Assembly: GCF_003053845.1 (NCBI RefSeq)
Contig: NZ_QAYG01000001.1
Location: forward strand, 688,078 to 752,077
Source of the DNA: Breoghania corrubedonensis
Lineage (GTDB): Bacteria > Pseudomonadota > Alphaproteobacteria > Rhizobiales > Stappiaceae
DNA: 64,000 nt
Direction of reading: 5' to 3'
Below, in pieces: positions 51,096 through 58,509 of this stretch (position 1 is the stretch's first letter; every line of letters starts with the position of its first letter). A model generated the notes under the pieces. It had not been told where the DNA came from. It ran no database searches and saw only the letters and a list, made by a program, of their open reading frames with translations. The position numbers were made by a program, and so were the translations under genes.

Positions 51096-52250
51096 CTACT
51101 TCAGTCCGGCGACAACCTTTTCGCGGGTCTCATGCCAGGCGGCGGAGAAGTCGTCCTTGGACAAGCTCTTGTGCTCGGGCAGGAAAGTTTTCCAGGCGGC
51201 CATCAACGCGTCGAGCCGCTCGATCCGCTTGTTGTTCCAGGCGTCGTCCTTGGCCGTCCAGATACCCTTTTCCTTCAGGTACTTGATCGCGCCGGGGTGG
51301 AAGGGAACGTCGATCGGCGGCTGACCGGCCTGGTCGATCGCCCAGCGCTTCATCGTGGCGGTGCCGTTCTTGTAGAGGTTGTAGGTCTCGTCCATCGCCT
51401 TGATGAAGGCGTAGACCTCATCTTCGGACTTGTCGGCCGTGGTGGCGATCACCGGGTAGCGGTAGGCGGCCATCGGCACGCTCTTGCCCTTTTCCAGGCC
51501 GGCCGCGATCGTCTCCTCGAAAGGCTTCATGATCGGCAGCACCTTGTCGAGGGCCGCCCAGCCTTCCTTGTTGTCGGCGGGGAGCGGAACCCAGTAGATG
51601 CCGCGCGGCGATTCCGCCAGTTCGTAGAGCTGGCTGGTCGTCGGCGTGGTGCAGGTGGCGTCCGTCTGGTTCTTGGTCATCGACGACATCGCCGCCGCAT
51701 AGGTCGGGAAGGTGATGACCTGAACGTCGTCCAGCGTCAGGCCGCCGAAGGCGAGGATCGCCTCGCACTTGACGTTGATCGAGGGGTTGCCGGCGACAAA
51801 GGCGAGGCGCTTGCCCTTGGCGTCGGAAATGGTGCGGATATTGGCGTCCTTGGCCGTCACCATCGAGATGGAGGCCGGGCGGCCGAGCACCGCGCGCAGA
51901 TTCTGCGGGCCCCAGTCAGGCGTCGCGAAATCATAGGCACTTTCGGAAACGAAGAAGGTTTCGGTCGCCAGGAAGCCATAGTCCGCCTTGCCCTTGAGGA
52001 GCGGCTGCAACCGGCCGACGCCGCTGCCCGACGGCAGGATGCGGACCTTGGTGGCGAATTTCTGGCCAAAAGCGTCGGCGATCGCGGAGGCTTCCGCGTA
52101 ACCGGCCGAGCCGACATCGTAGCTCGTCCAGATCATCGTTTTCGGCAGTTCCTGGGCGCCGGCGGTGCTTGCGGCGGCGGCGATGACCAGACCCGCCACG
52201 GCAGAACCGAGCAACAGCGGGCGCAGGGCCCGGGCGTATTTCCGTTTCAT
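51096..52250 (-). CDS. TRAP transporter solute receptor, TAXI family
   Basis: A periplasmic binding protein of 384 aa. The signal peptide ends near TAGAQ. The TAXI start follows as TMIWTSYDVGSAGYAEASAI, then LPSGSGVGRLQPLLKGKADY. The later CEAILAFGGLTLDDVQVITF is also family-specific. TAXI receptors bind organic acids such as glutamate or C4 to aromatic acids. It is first in the operon TAXI - permease - CoA-transferase A - B, and divergent from a LysR gene. The CoA-transferase suggests a 3-oxo or other short carboxylate. Confidence 0.9.
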   Translation of the reverse strand: MKRKYARALRPLLLGSAVAGLVIAAAASTAGAQELPKTMIWTSYDVGSAGYAEASAIADAFGQKFATKVRILPSGSGVGRLQPLLKGKADYGFLATETFFVSESAYDFATPDWGPQNLRAVLGRPASISMVTAKDANIRTISDAKGKRLAFVAGNPSINVKCEAILAFGGLTLDDVQVITFPTYAAAMSSMTKNQTDATCTTPTTSQLYELAESPRGIYWVPLPADNKEGWAALDKVLPIMKPFEETIAAGLEKGKSVPMAAYRYPVIATTADKSEDEVYAFIKAMDETYNLYKNGTATMKRWAIDQAGQPPIDVPFHPGAIKYLKEKGIWTAKDDAWNNKRIERLDALMAAWKTFLPEHKSLSKDDFSAAWHETREKVVAGLK

Positions 52251-52454
52251 GTATTCCTCCCGTTTATCCCGCGGCTTGTCGCGTTCGGTTTGGCCGAAAC
52301 GTGCGCGGGCGGCGCTTCGACGCTCTCGACTTGTCCTCCCCCCTTCACCCCTCTCCCTGGGGCCTCTCGGGGGCTTTTCCTTGACTTACGCTGTCGTTCG
52401 CCAATTCATATATCAAATGCACTGACGACATATCAGCCATAAGGAACCCGCATA

Positions 52455-53369
52455 TTGGATTTCCGGCAATTGCGGAGCTTCGTACAGACGGTGGATCTCG
52501 GCAGCATCACGGCCGCGGCGGAGCGGTTGAAGATCGCCCAGCCGGCGCTGAGCCGCCAGATCCAGGCGCTCGAACAGGAGCTTGGCGTCACGCTGCTGCG
52601 CCGCCACGGGCGCGGGGTGGTGCCGACCGCGGAGGGCCGCACCATGGCCGAGCGCGCCCGGCAGATTCTCAACGACATCGACGCCATGGCGCGCGACGTG
52701 GTGGCGAGCGACCATCGCCTGCGCGGCACGATCACCTTGGGCCTGCCGCCGACGGTGGCGGAGGTGCTTGCCGAACCGCTCGTCTCCGAAACCCTGCGGC
52801 TGCACCCGGAGGTCCGCATGCGAATCGTTTCCGGCTTTTCCGGACACGTTCAGGACTGGCTCCAGCGCGGCACGATCGACATCGGCGTGACCTACCAGAG
52901 CCGCAGGGTTCCGCTGGTCCGCAGCCAGCCGCTGCTGATGGAACGGCTTTTTCTGATCGAGCCGGCGGGTGCGCCGGAGGAGCCGCTGCTGTTGGCGGAA
53001 GCGCTCAACCGCAACCTGATCCTGCCGAGCCCCGACCACGGCCTGCGCCGGCTCATCGACGATGCCGCGCGCGAGGTCGGCGTGGAACCGCGCGTCGGCG
53101 TCGAGATCGACATCCTGCCGACCTTGATTTCCTTTGTCGAACGCGGCGCGGGAAGCACCATCCTGCCGCTCGTCAGCGTCTTCCGAAAGGTCAACGAAGG
53201 CCACCTCGTCGCCCGCCCGATTCGCGCGCCGTCGGTCGACCGCCTGCTGGTGCTGTGGACGCCACTCAACCGGGAGACGAGCCGGCTTACCGGCCCGTTC
53301 CTGGACATGCTGAACGCCACCGTGCGCCGGCTCGTCACCAACGGGGAATGGCCCGGAACAGAATTGTAA
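52455..53369 (+). CDS. LysR family transcriptional regulator
   Basis: A 304-aa LysR regulator. The N-terminal helix-turn-helix is MDFRQLRSFVQTVDLGSITA, then AAERLKIAQPALSRQIQALE. The effector domain starts near residue 92 (GTITLGLPPTVAEVLAEPLV). The start is a TTG at 52455 with AAGGA nine bases before it, which fixes it. It is divergent from the TAXI-TRAP/CoA-transferase operon and probably activates it when the imported acid is present. Upstream sequence 52385-52440 is AT-rich (ATATATCAAATGC-like), as expected for a LysR site. Confidence 0.9.
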   Translation: MDFRQLRSFVQTVDLGSITAAAERLKIAQPALSRQIQALEQELGVTLLRRHGRGVVPTAEGRTMAERARQILNDIDAMARDVVASDHRLRGTITLGLPPTVAEVLAEPLVSETLRLHPEVRMRIVSGFSGHVQDWLQRGTIDIGVTYQSRRVPLVRSQPLLMERLFLIEPAGAPEEPLLLAEALNRNLILPSPDHGLRRLIDDAAREVGVEPRVGVEIDILPTLISFVERGAGSTILPLVSVFRKVNEGHLVARPIRAPSVDRLLVLWTPLNRETSRLTGPFLDMLNATVRRLVTNGEWPGTEL

Positions 53370-53465
53370 TTTCAGCATATCTCTTCTATCCGTTATGCCG
53401 TAACGGCATTTTTGCATGTTTTCGTCGATTCGAAAAAACCCAGGAAAATCAGTGCGACCGATTTT

Positions 53466-53482
53466 GAATTTCATTGAAATTC
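53466..53482. repeat. AT-rich palindrome between lysR and the SDR gene
   Basis: GAATTTCA-T-TGAAATTC is a perfect 8-bp dyad in the 163-base convergent gap. It may be a weak terminator or simply a chance palindrome in an AT-rich stretch. Confidence 0.3.
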
Positions 53483-53532
53483 GACAAATCGACAAAAGCG
53501 ACCAGCACTGCTTTCCTTTCGGCATTTCCGTG

Positions 53533-54456
53533 TCAGACCGGATCCCAGCAGAAGATGTCCCCGGAGCGATCCGGCGCCGTGAAACTCGGCTTCAATGCCG
53601 GCATGGCCCGCTCGGCGATCGTCGCCGGGGTCCAGCCCTCACCGGAATGGACGGAGCGCACCGGCCGGGTCTGGCCGAACAGAAACAGCTCGTTCAGACG
53701 GGCGGCGAAGATCTGGCCGGTGACGTCAGAGGCGGCGGCCGAGGCGAGGTAGACGACCAGCGGCGCGTTGGTTTCCGGCGTCATCCGCTTCATGCGTTCG
53801 ACACGGGCCTGTTCCTCCGGCGTGGTGGCGGGAATGGAATCCGTCATCCGGCTCCAGGCGAAGGGCGCGACGCAGTTGGAGCGCACACCGAAGCGGGCCA
53901 TGTCGAGGGCGATTGACTTCGACAGACCGACAATGCCCATCTTGGCGGCCGAATAGTTGGCCTGCCCGAAATTGCCGATAAGACCGGAGGTCGAGGTCAT
54001 GTGGACGAAGGCGCCCGCCCCTTGCGCGCGGAACACCTCGGCCACAGCCCGGCTCATGTAGAAGCTGCCGTTCAGATGGACGCCGATGACGGCCTCCCAG
54101 TCGGACGGGTCCATCTTGTGGAAGATCACGTCGCGCAGGATGCCGGCATTGTTGACGAGCGCATCGACGCGGCCGAAGGCGTCCATGGCGATTTCCACCG
54201 TGCGCCTGGCCGCCGCCCATTCCGACACGCTTTCGGAACTGATGACCGCCTCGCCGCCCAGCGCCTCGATCATGGACTTCGTCTCTTCCGCCGGGGCCGA
54301 GGACCGCTCGCCGGTGCCGCCGAGCGAGACGCCGATATCGTTGATGACGACCTTCGCGCCCGCTTTCGCGAGTTCCAGCGCGATGCCGCGGCCGATGCCG
54401 CCGCCGGCACCGGTGACGATGGCGACCTTGCCTTCAAGTCCGAGATCGATGGGCAT
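53533..54456 (-). CDS. SDR family (3R)-hydroxyacyl-CoA dehydrogenase-like protein
   Basis: A 307-aa short-chain dehydrogenase of the peroxisomal multifunctional type 2 (17-beta-HSD4) kind. NAD binding is by VTGAGGGIGRGIALELAKAG, followed by the insertion with VVINDIGVSLGGTG. The NNAG motif is LVNNAGILRD, the catalytic Ser/Tyr/Lys are in STSGLIGNFGQANYSAAKMG, and the C-terminal extension is Trp-ended. In this operon it would oxidise the 3-hydroxyacyl-CoA formed by a MaoC or enoyl-CoA hydratase. It is the last gene of the leftward operon. Confidence 0.88.
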   Translation of the reverse strand: MPIDLGLEGKVAIVTGAGGGIGRGIALELAKAGAKVVINDIGVSLGGTGERSSAPAEETKSMIEALGGEAVISSESVSEWAAARRTVEIAMDAFGRVDALVNNAGILRDVIFHKMDPSDWEAVIGVHLNGSFYMSRAVAEVFRAQGAGAFVHMTSTSGLIGNFGQANYSAAKMGIVGLSKSIALDMARFGVRSNCVAPFAWSRMTDSIPATTPEEQARVERMKRMTPETNAPLVVYLASAAASDVTGQIFAARLNELFLFGQTRPVRSVHSGEGWTPATIAERAMPALKPSFTAPDRSGDIFCWDPV

Positions 54457-54498
54457 GCATATCTCCTCTTATGCGTTCTTGTTGTGCGTTGTTCTTGT

Positions 54499-55668
54499 CT
54501 AGCGGCCGAGGCCAAGCACCTGCTTGGCGACGATGTTGCGCTGGATTTCCGACGAGCCGCCGTAGATCGAGCTGGGCCGCGCCTGCAGGAACACCGAGCC
54601 CGGATAGAGCGTCGCCTCATTCGGCAGAGCGCCGGCATAGGCGCCAAGCTCGCCCGCCAGATCGAGAATGCGGTCGGTGATCTTCTGGTAGAGCGTCGAC
54701 TGGTTGATCTTCAGCATCGACACATCGGGCCCGAGCTTTTCTCCGCGCCGCACCTGATCGGCGAAGGTGGTGTAGAAGGCCTTGTGGTCCTCCAGCTCCA
54801 TCTTCAGGCCCGACAGCGCTTCGGCCATCTCAGTGCTGCGCCCCAAATGCGCGGCAAGCCGCTCCAGATGATCGAGCGCGCCTTCCGCCTGCTTGGGCGA
54901 GCCCAGAAACAGCCGCTCGAAGCCGAGCAGGTTCTTGGCGATGGTCCAGCCGGCATTGACCTCACCGACGATTGCATCGGCGGGAACGCGCACGCCGTCG
55001 AAGAAGACTTCCGCGAATTCGTCGTGCCGGTCGATGTTGACGATGGGGCGCACGGTAACGCCGGGCGTGTTCATCGGCACCAGGAAGAAAGAGATGCCGC
55101 GCTGCTTCGGGCCTTCCGGATCGGTGCGGGCCAGCACGAAGATCCATTGCGCGTCCATGCCGAGCGTCGTCCAGATCTTCTGGCCGTCGATCACCCATTC
55201 CTCGCCCTCGCGCACCGCACGGGTGCGCAGCGCCGCCAGATCGGATCCGGCATTGGGCTCCGAATAGCCCTGACACCACAGGCATTCGCCCGACAGGATC
55301 TTCGGCAGGTGGTAGGCGCGCTGGGCGTCCGTGCCGTGGGCGATCAGCAGCGGGCCGACCATGGTGAGCCCGGTATCGGGCAGCCGGGCGCAGCCGTAGC
55401 GCTCCATTTCCTCCATCATGATGAGAAGCTTTGCCGGCGAAAGACCCATGCCGCCATGTTCGCGCGGCCAGCCCGGAGCGAGCCAGCCCTGAGCTGCCAG
55501 AATGCGATACCAGGGCATGGCTTCGTCGGCATGAAGACGCTTCACCGGGCTGCGCAGCTCCGGCGGATAATTGGCCGAAATCCAGTCGCGCACGGTCTTG
55601 CGGAAGACGTCGTCCGAAAGCGGGTTCAGATCCTCGAAGGGGGCTGGCGAGTGCGTTGCTTGCGTCAT
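54499..55668 (-). CDS. Acyl-CoA dehydrogenase
   Basis: A 389-aa FAD-dependent acyl-CoA dehydrogenase of the FadE17/26/28 type. Marks are CQGYSEPNAGSDLAALRTRA, WVIDGQKIWTTLGMDAQWIF and a C-terminal YGGSSEIQRNIVAKQVLGLG. It lies in the same operon as a second, shorter homologue (56428-57480). Such alpha/beta pairs form heterotetramers in steroid and pimeloyl-CoA degradation. ATG 55668 with AGGGGAA eight bases before it. One base separates it from the enoyl-CoA hydratase stop. Confidence 0.88.
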   Translation of the reverse strand: MTQATHSPAPFEDLNPLSDDVFRKTVRDWISANYPPELRSPVKRLHADEAMPWYRILAAQGWLAPGWPREHGGMGLSPAKLLIMMEEMERYGCARLPDTGLTMVGPLLIAHGTDAQRAYHLPKILSGECLWCQGYSEPNAGSDLAALRTRAVREGEEWVIDGQKIWTTLGMDAQWIFVLARTDPEGPKQRGISFFLVPMNTPGVTVRPIVNIDRHDEFAEVFFDGVRVPADAIVGEVNAGWTIAKNLLGFERLFLGSPKQAEGALDHLERLAAHLGRSTEMAEALSGLKMELEDHKAFYTTFADQVRRGEKLGPDVSMLKINQSTLYQKITDRILDLAGELGAYAGALPNEATLYPGSVFLQARPSSIYGGSSEIQRNIVAKQVLGLGR

Positions 55669-55669
55669 G

Positions 55670-56431
55670 TCATTTCCCCTGGAAAACGGGCGCGCGCTTT
55701 TCGAAGAAGGCTTCGCGGCCTTCTTTGGCATCGGCGCTCAGCATCAGGAAGGGCTGCACCTGGCGTTCGAAATCGAGTGCGCGGTCGACCTCGGCGGCGA
55801 AATAGTCCTTGATGAGCGCGCGCGGCAGCGGGGCTGCCCGCATCGCCTCGCGCGCGATTTCCATCGCCCGGTCAAGAGCTTCGCCTTCGCCCGTCAGGTG
55901 ATCGACGATACCGAGCCGGTGGGCCTCGGCCGCATCGAGACGGGCGGCATCGAGCAGGATGCGCTGCGCCCGCCCCTGCCCGACGCGGGCGGAAAGCGTC
56001 GCCAGAATGCCGAGATCGGGAACGAGACCGATGGCGCCGAAGCTGGCGGCGAAACGCGCCGTATCGGCCGCGACCACGGTTTCGCAGGCGATCGCCAGCG
56101 ACAGTCCGCCGCCGGCCGCCCAACCTTCCACCGCGCTGACGAGCGGCTTCGGGAAGCGCACCATGCGGCCGATCAGCTCCTTGATGACGAGGAAGCGGTC
56201 GCGCGCGCCGATGACGGTTTCAACGCTCTTCTGGTCGCGGATATCGCCGCCGGCGGAAAAGTGCCCGCCGGCCCCGGTCAGCACGACGGCGCCGACGGCG
56301 CCGTCCGCCTCCGCCGTTGACAGCATCGACACCAGCGCCTTGCGCACCGGATGGCCGAGCGGATTGCGCCGCTCCGGCTCGTCCAGGGTGATGATCAGGA
56401 CACCGTCCCGGTTTGTGGAACTGAGGCTCAC
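55670..56431 (-). CDS. Enoyl-CoA hydratase/isomerase family protein
   Basis: A crotonase-fold protein of 253 aa. The oxyanion-hole segments are VVLTGAGGHFSAGGDIRDQK and SAVEGWAAGGGLSLAIACET. The first catalytic glutamate position of true hydratases (in the AAFGGGCEL-like loop) reads GGGLSLA, and the second, FGAIGLVPDLG, has no acidic residue where Glu is usual. It may therefore be an isomerase or another crotonase rather than a hydratase. Its ATG overlaps the stop of the dehydrogenase gene upstream by four bases. Confidence 0.84.
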   Translation of the reverse strand: MSLSSTNRDGVLIITLDEPERRNPLGHPVRKALVSMLSTAEADGAVGAVVLTGAGGHFSAGGDIRDQKSVETVIGARDRFLVIKELIGRMVRFPKPLVSAVEGWAAGGGLSLAIACETVVAADTARFAASFGAIGLVPDLGILATLSARVGQGRAQRILLDAARLDAAEAHRLGIVDHLTGEGEALDRAMEIAREAMRAAPLPRALIKDYFAAEVDRALDFERQVQPFLMLSADAKEGREAFFEKRAPVFQGK

Positions 56432-57480
56432 GGGCGGCCCTCCGAAAGGGAATGGTAGCGGCGACGGTGGACGTGGGCGGTGCCGAAGCGGGGGGCGAGC
56501 ACCATGGCGCGGCGCAGGAAGAGCCCGATATCGGCCTCCTCCGTGTAGCCGATGGCGCCGTGCATCTGCACCGCCTGACGGGTGATCAGCATCGCGGCGT
56601 CCGAGGCACGCGCCTTGGCGCGCGAGACGATGCGGCGGCAGTCCTCGCCCGCGTCAAAGGCGGCGGCGGCATCGCGCAGAACGGCCCGGGTGATGCCGGT
56701 CTCGATTTCCAGATCGACGGCGCGGTGCTGAAGCACCTGGAAATTGCCGATCGGCTGGCCGAACTGGACGCGCGTCTTGAGATAATCGAGCGTGATGGCG
56801 AAGGCGCGTTCCATCACCCCGAGCAGGGCTGCCGCGGTGGCAAGCGTCGCCGCCTCGAAGGCGCGGGGGTCCGGCGCGGGCAGACGGGTGGCGGCGACAT
56901 TCTTCAGGGTGAGCCGCGCCGTGTGGCCACCGTCGAGCGTGTCTTCGGCATCGAACGAGAGGCCTTCCGCGTCGGCGGCGACCAGCCACGCGCCCTCGGT
57001 GGCGACGATCACGAACGCATCGGCGGCGGAGGCAAGGGCCACGAAGCGACGCTCACCGGAAATGCGGCCTCCGGTTTCGGTAACGCCGGGAGCGGGCTCC
57101 AGCGCGTCGGGCGCGTCCATCCAGGCCGGCAGGATGACGGCGTCGGCCGGCAGTCCCGTCGGCGTGCCGGCCAGAAGGTCGAGCGCGAGCTGCATCTCGG
57201 TCAGCGGTTCGGGACGCAGCGAAGCGCCCAGTTCCGTAGCCAGAGCCGCGGCTTCCGTCATGCCGAGACCCGCGCCGCCTTCCATCTCCGGCCGGCGCAG
57301 GCCGAACCAGCCCATATCCGCCATCTCGCGCCAGCGGGCGCGGTCGATGCCGGGACGCGCGAAACGCAAGGCGCGCACCGCCTTAAGATCGCCTGTGCGC
57401 GGGGCGATGCCCGCCGCACTCTCGACGATGAGACGCAGCGCCTCGAACCGCTCCTCCTCGATCATCGCCACCTGGTTCAT
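56428..57480 (-). CDS. Acyl-CoA dehydrogenase, small-subunit type
   Basis: A 350-aa acyl-CoA dehydrogenase homologue, shorter than usual. It retains the FAD-binding TRVQFGQPIGNFQVLQHRAV and the QMHGAIGYTEEADIGLFLRR segment. Its middle lacks the usual tight YTEPxAGSD loop and reads loosely. It is probably the partner subunit of the enzyme at 54499. I start at ATG 57480; the longer frame comes from a tandem repeat (57492-57536) translated as repeated NLVR units. Confidence 0.84.
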   Translation of the reverse strand: MNQVAMIEEERFEALRLIVESAAGIAPRTGDLKAVRALRFARPGIDRARWREMADMGWFGLRRPEMEGGAGLGMTEAAALATELGASLRPEPLTEMQLALDLLAGTPTGLPADAVILPAWMDAPDALEPAPGVTETGGRISGERRFVALASAADAFVIVATEGAWLVAADAEGLSFDAEDTLDGGHTARLTLKNVAATRLPAPDPRAFEAATLATAAALLGVMERAFAITLDYLKTRVQFGQPIGNFQVLQHRAVDLEIETGITRAVLRDAAAAFDAGEDCRRIVSRAKARASDAAMLITRQAVQMHGAIGYTEEADIGLFLRRAMVLAPRFGTAHVHRRRYHSLSEGRP

Positions 57481-57491
57481 GTCGTGCTCCC

Positions 57492-57536
57492 TAACGAGAT
57501 TTGGCCTGACGAGATTTGACCTGACGAGATTTTCCG
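57492..57536. repeat. Three tandem 15-bp repeats before an acyl-CoA dehydrogenase gene
   Basis: Units TAACGAGATTTGGCC, TGACGAGATTTGACC and TGACGAGATTTTCCG follow each other head to tail, 12 bases upstream of the start codon at 57480. The GACGAGATTT core is exact in the last two. They could be regulator half sites or leader elements, or a slippage product. Confidence 0.7.
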
Positions 57537-57587
57537 GTTCTCCCGGAAACGTTCCTTCATGCGACCCGACAAAACGCCGGCAAATCA

Positions 57588-57622
57588 CCTCTCCCATGAG
57601 GAGAGGTCGGGCCGCAGGCCCG
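57588..57622. repeat. Dispersed palindromic repeat (CCTCTCC/GGAGAGG plus CGGGCC/GGCCCG)
   Basis: Two adjacent hairpins, CCTCTCC-CATGA-GGAGAGG and CGGGCC-GCA-GGCCCG, followed by GGTGAGGGGG. Elements like this are scattered in many Hyphomicrobiales genomes between genes. It resembles the dyad at 750-776. Confidence 0.55.
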
Positions 57623-57663
57623 GGTGAGGGGGTTCGCCCTTGCCGTATCCATGAGCCCTCCCC

Positions 57664-58509
57664 TCATTCGACCCGTGCCAGACCGTTGCCGATCACGACG
57701 ACGTCGCGCTCCACCGCCAGCGTGCGGAAGGAGCCGTCGCGCCAGATCTCGGTGCGGAGCCGCTCGCCGGGGGAAACCGTTGCGGTAAAGCGGGCCTGAA
57801 GGCCCTTGAGGCGCGCCGGATCGCCGTCACACAGGCGCGCCACCAGGCCGTGCGCGGCGATGCCGAGCGTGCAGAGCCCATGCAGGATCGGTCGTTCGAA
57901 ACCCGCTTTGGCGGCCACCGCCGGATCGAGATGAAGCGGGTTGTCGTCGCCGTTCCAGCGATACCAGAGCGCCTGTTCGGGGCGTGTCGCGGTCTCGTGG
58001 GCCATGTCGGGCGCGGTTTTGGGCAGCGTGTGCGCCGGCTTTACCGGACCTTCGGGGCCGCCGAAGCCGCCATCGCCGCGCAGGAAGGTGGTGCTGCCGG
58101 TGGTGGCGTAGAGGAGCCCGGTTTCGGCATTGATAAGCTGCTTTTCCGAATAGAGCAGCGCGCCGCGCCCCTCGCCCTTGTCGACAAGCCCCGTCACCCG
58201 CGTGCGGCCGATGACGGTGCCTTGCGCCGGCAGCGGATGGTGGAGCGAAATCCACTGTTCGCCGTGAACGAGACGGACGGCATCCACCCCCGTATCGGGC
58301 CGGGCCAGCCAGAAGCCCGGATGGCCGAGCACCAGCGGCATGGTGGGAAAGGGGATGATCTGACCGGCGCCGACGAAGGCGAGATCGGCCTCGTCCATCG
58401 GGTCATGGCCGACGCCGATGGAGAGCGCGTAGAAGGCGGCCTCGCGGGGGCCGTAGCTCTGGCGCACGTCCGGGATCGGATAGGCCATCAGGTGATCGTA
58501 ATCGATCAT
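57664..58509 (-). CDS. MaoC-type double hot-dog dehydratase/hydratase
   Basis: A 281-aa protein with two hot-dog folds, like the 2-enoyl-CoA hydratase 2 end of eukaryotic MFE-2. The start MIDYDHLMAYPIPDVRQSYG and the later YRWNGDDNPLHLDPAVAAKA carry the hydratase-2 motif with the catalytic Asp and His (NDDNPLHxDP). It is followed by GFERPILHGLCTLGIAAHGL. It would hydrate trans-2-enoyl-CoA to the (3R)-hydroxy form, the right partner for the SDR at the operon end. Overlaps the previous gene's stop by four bases. Confidence 0.88.
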   Translation of the reverse strand: MIDYDHLMAYPIPDVRQSYGPREAAFYALSIGVGHDPMDEADLAFVGAGQIIPFPTMPLVLGHPGFWLARPDTGVDAVRLVHGEQWISLHHPLPAQGTVIGRTRVTGLVDKGEGRGALLYSEKQLINAETGLLYATTGSTTFLRGDGGFGGPEGPVKPAHTLPKTAPDMAHETATRPEQALWYRWNGDDNPLHLDPAVAAKAGFERPILHGLCTLGIAAHGLVARLCDGDPARLKGLQARFTATVSPGERLRTEIWRDGSFRTLAVERDVVVIGNGLARVE

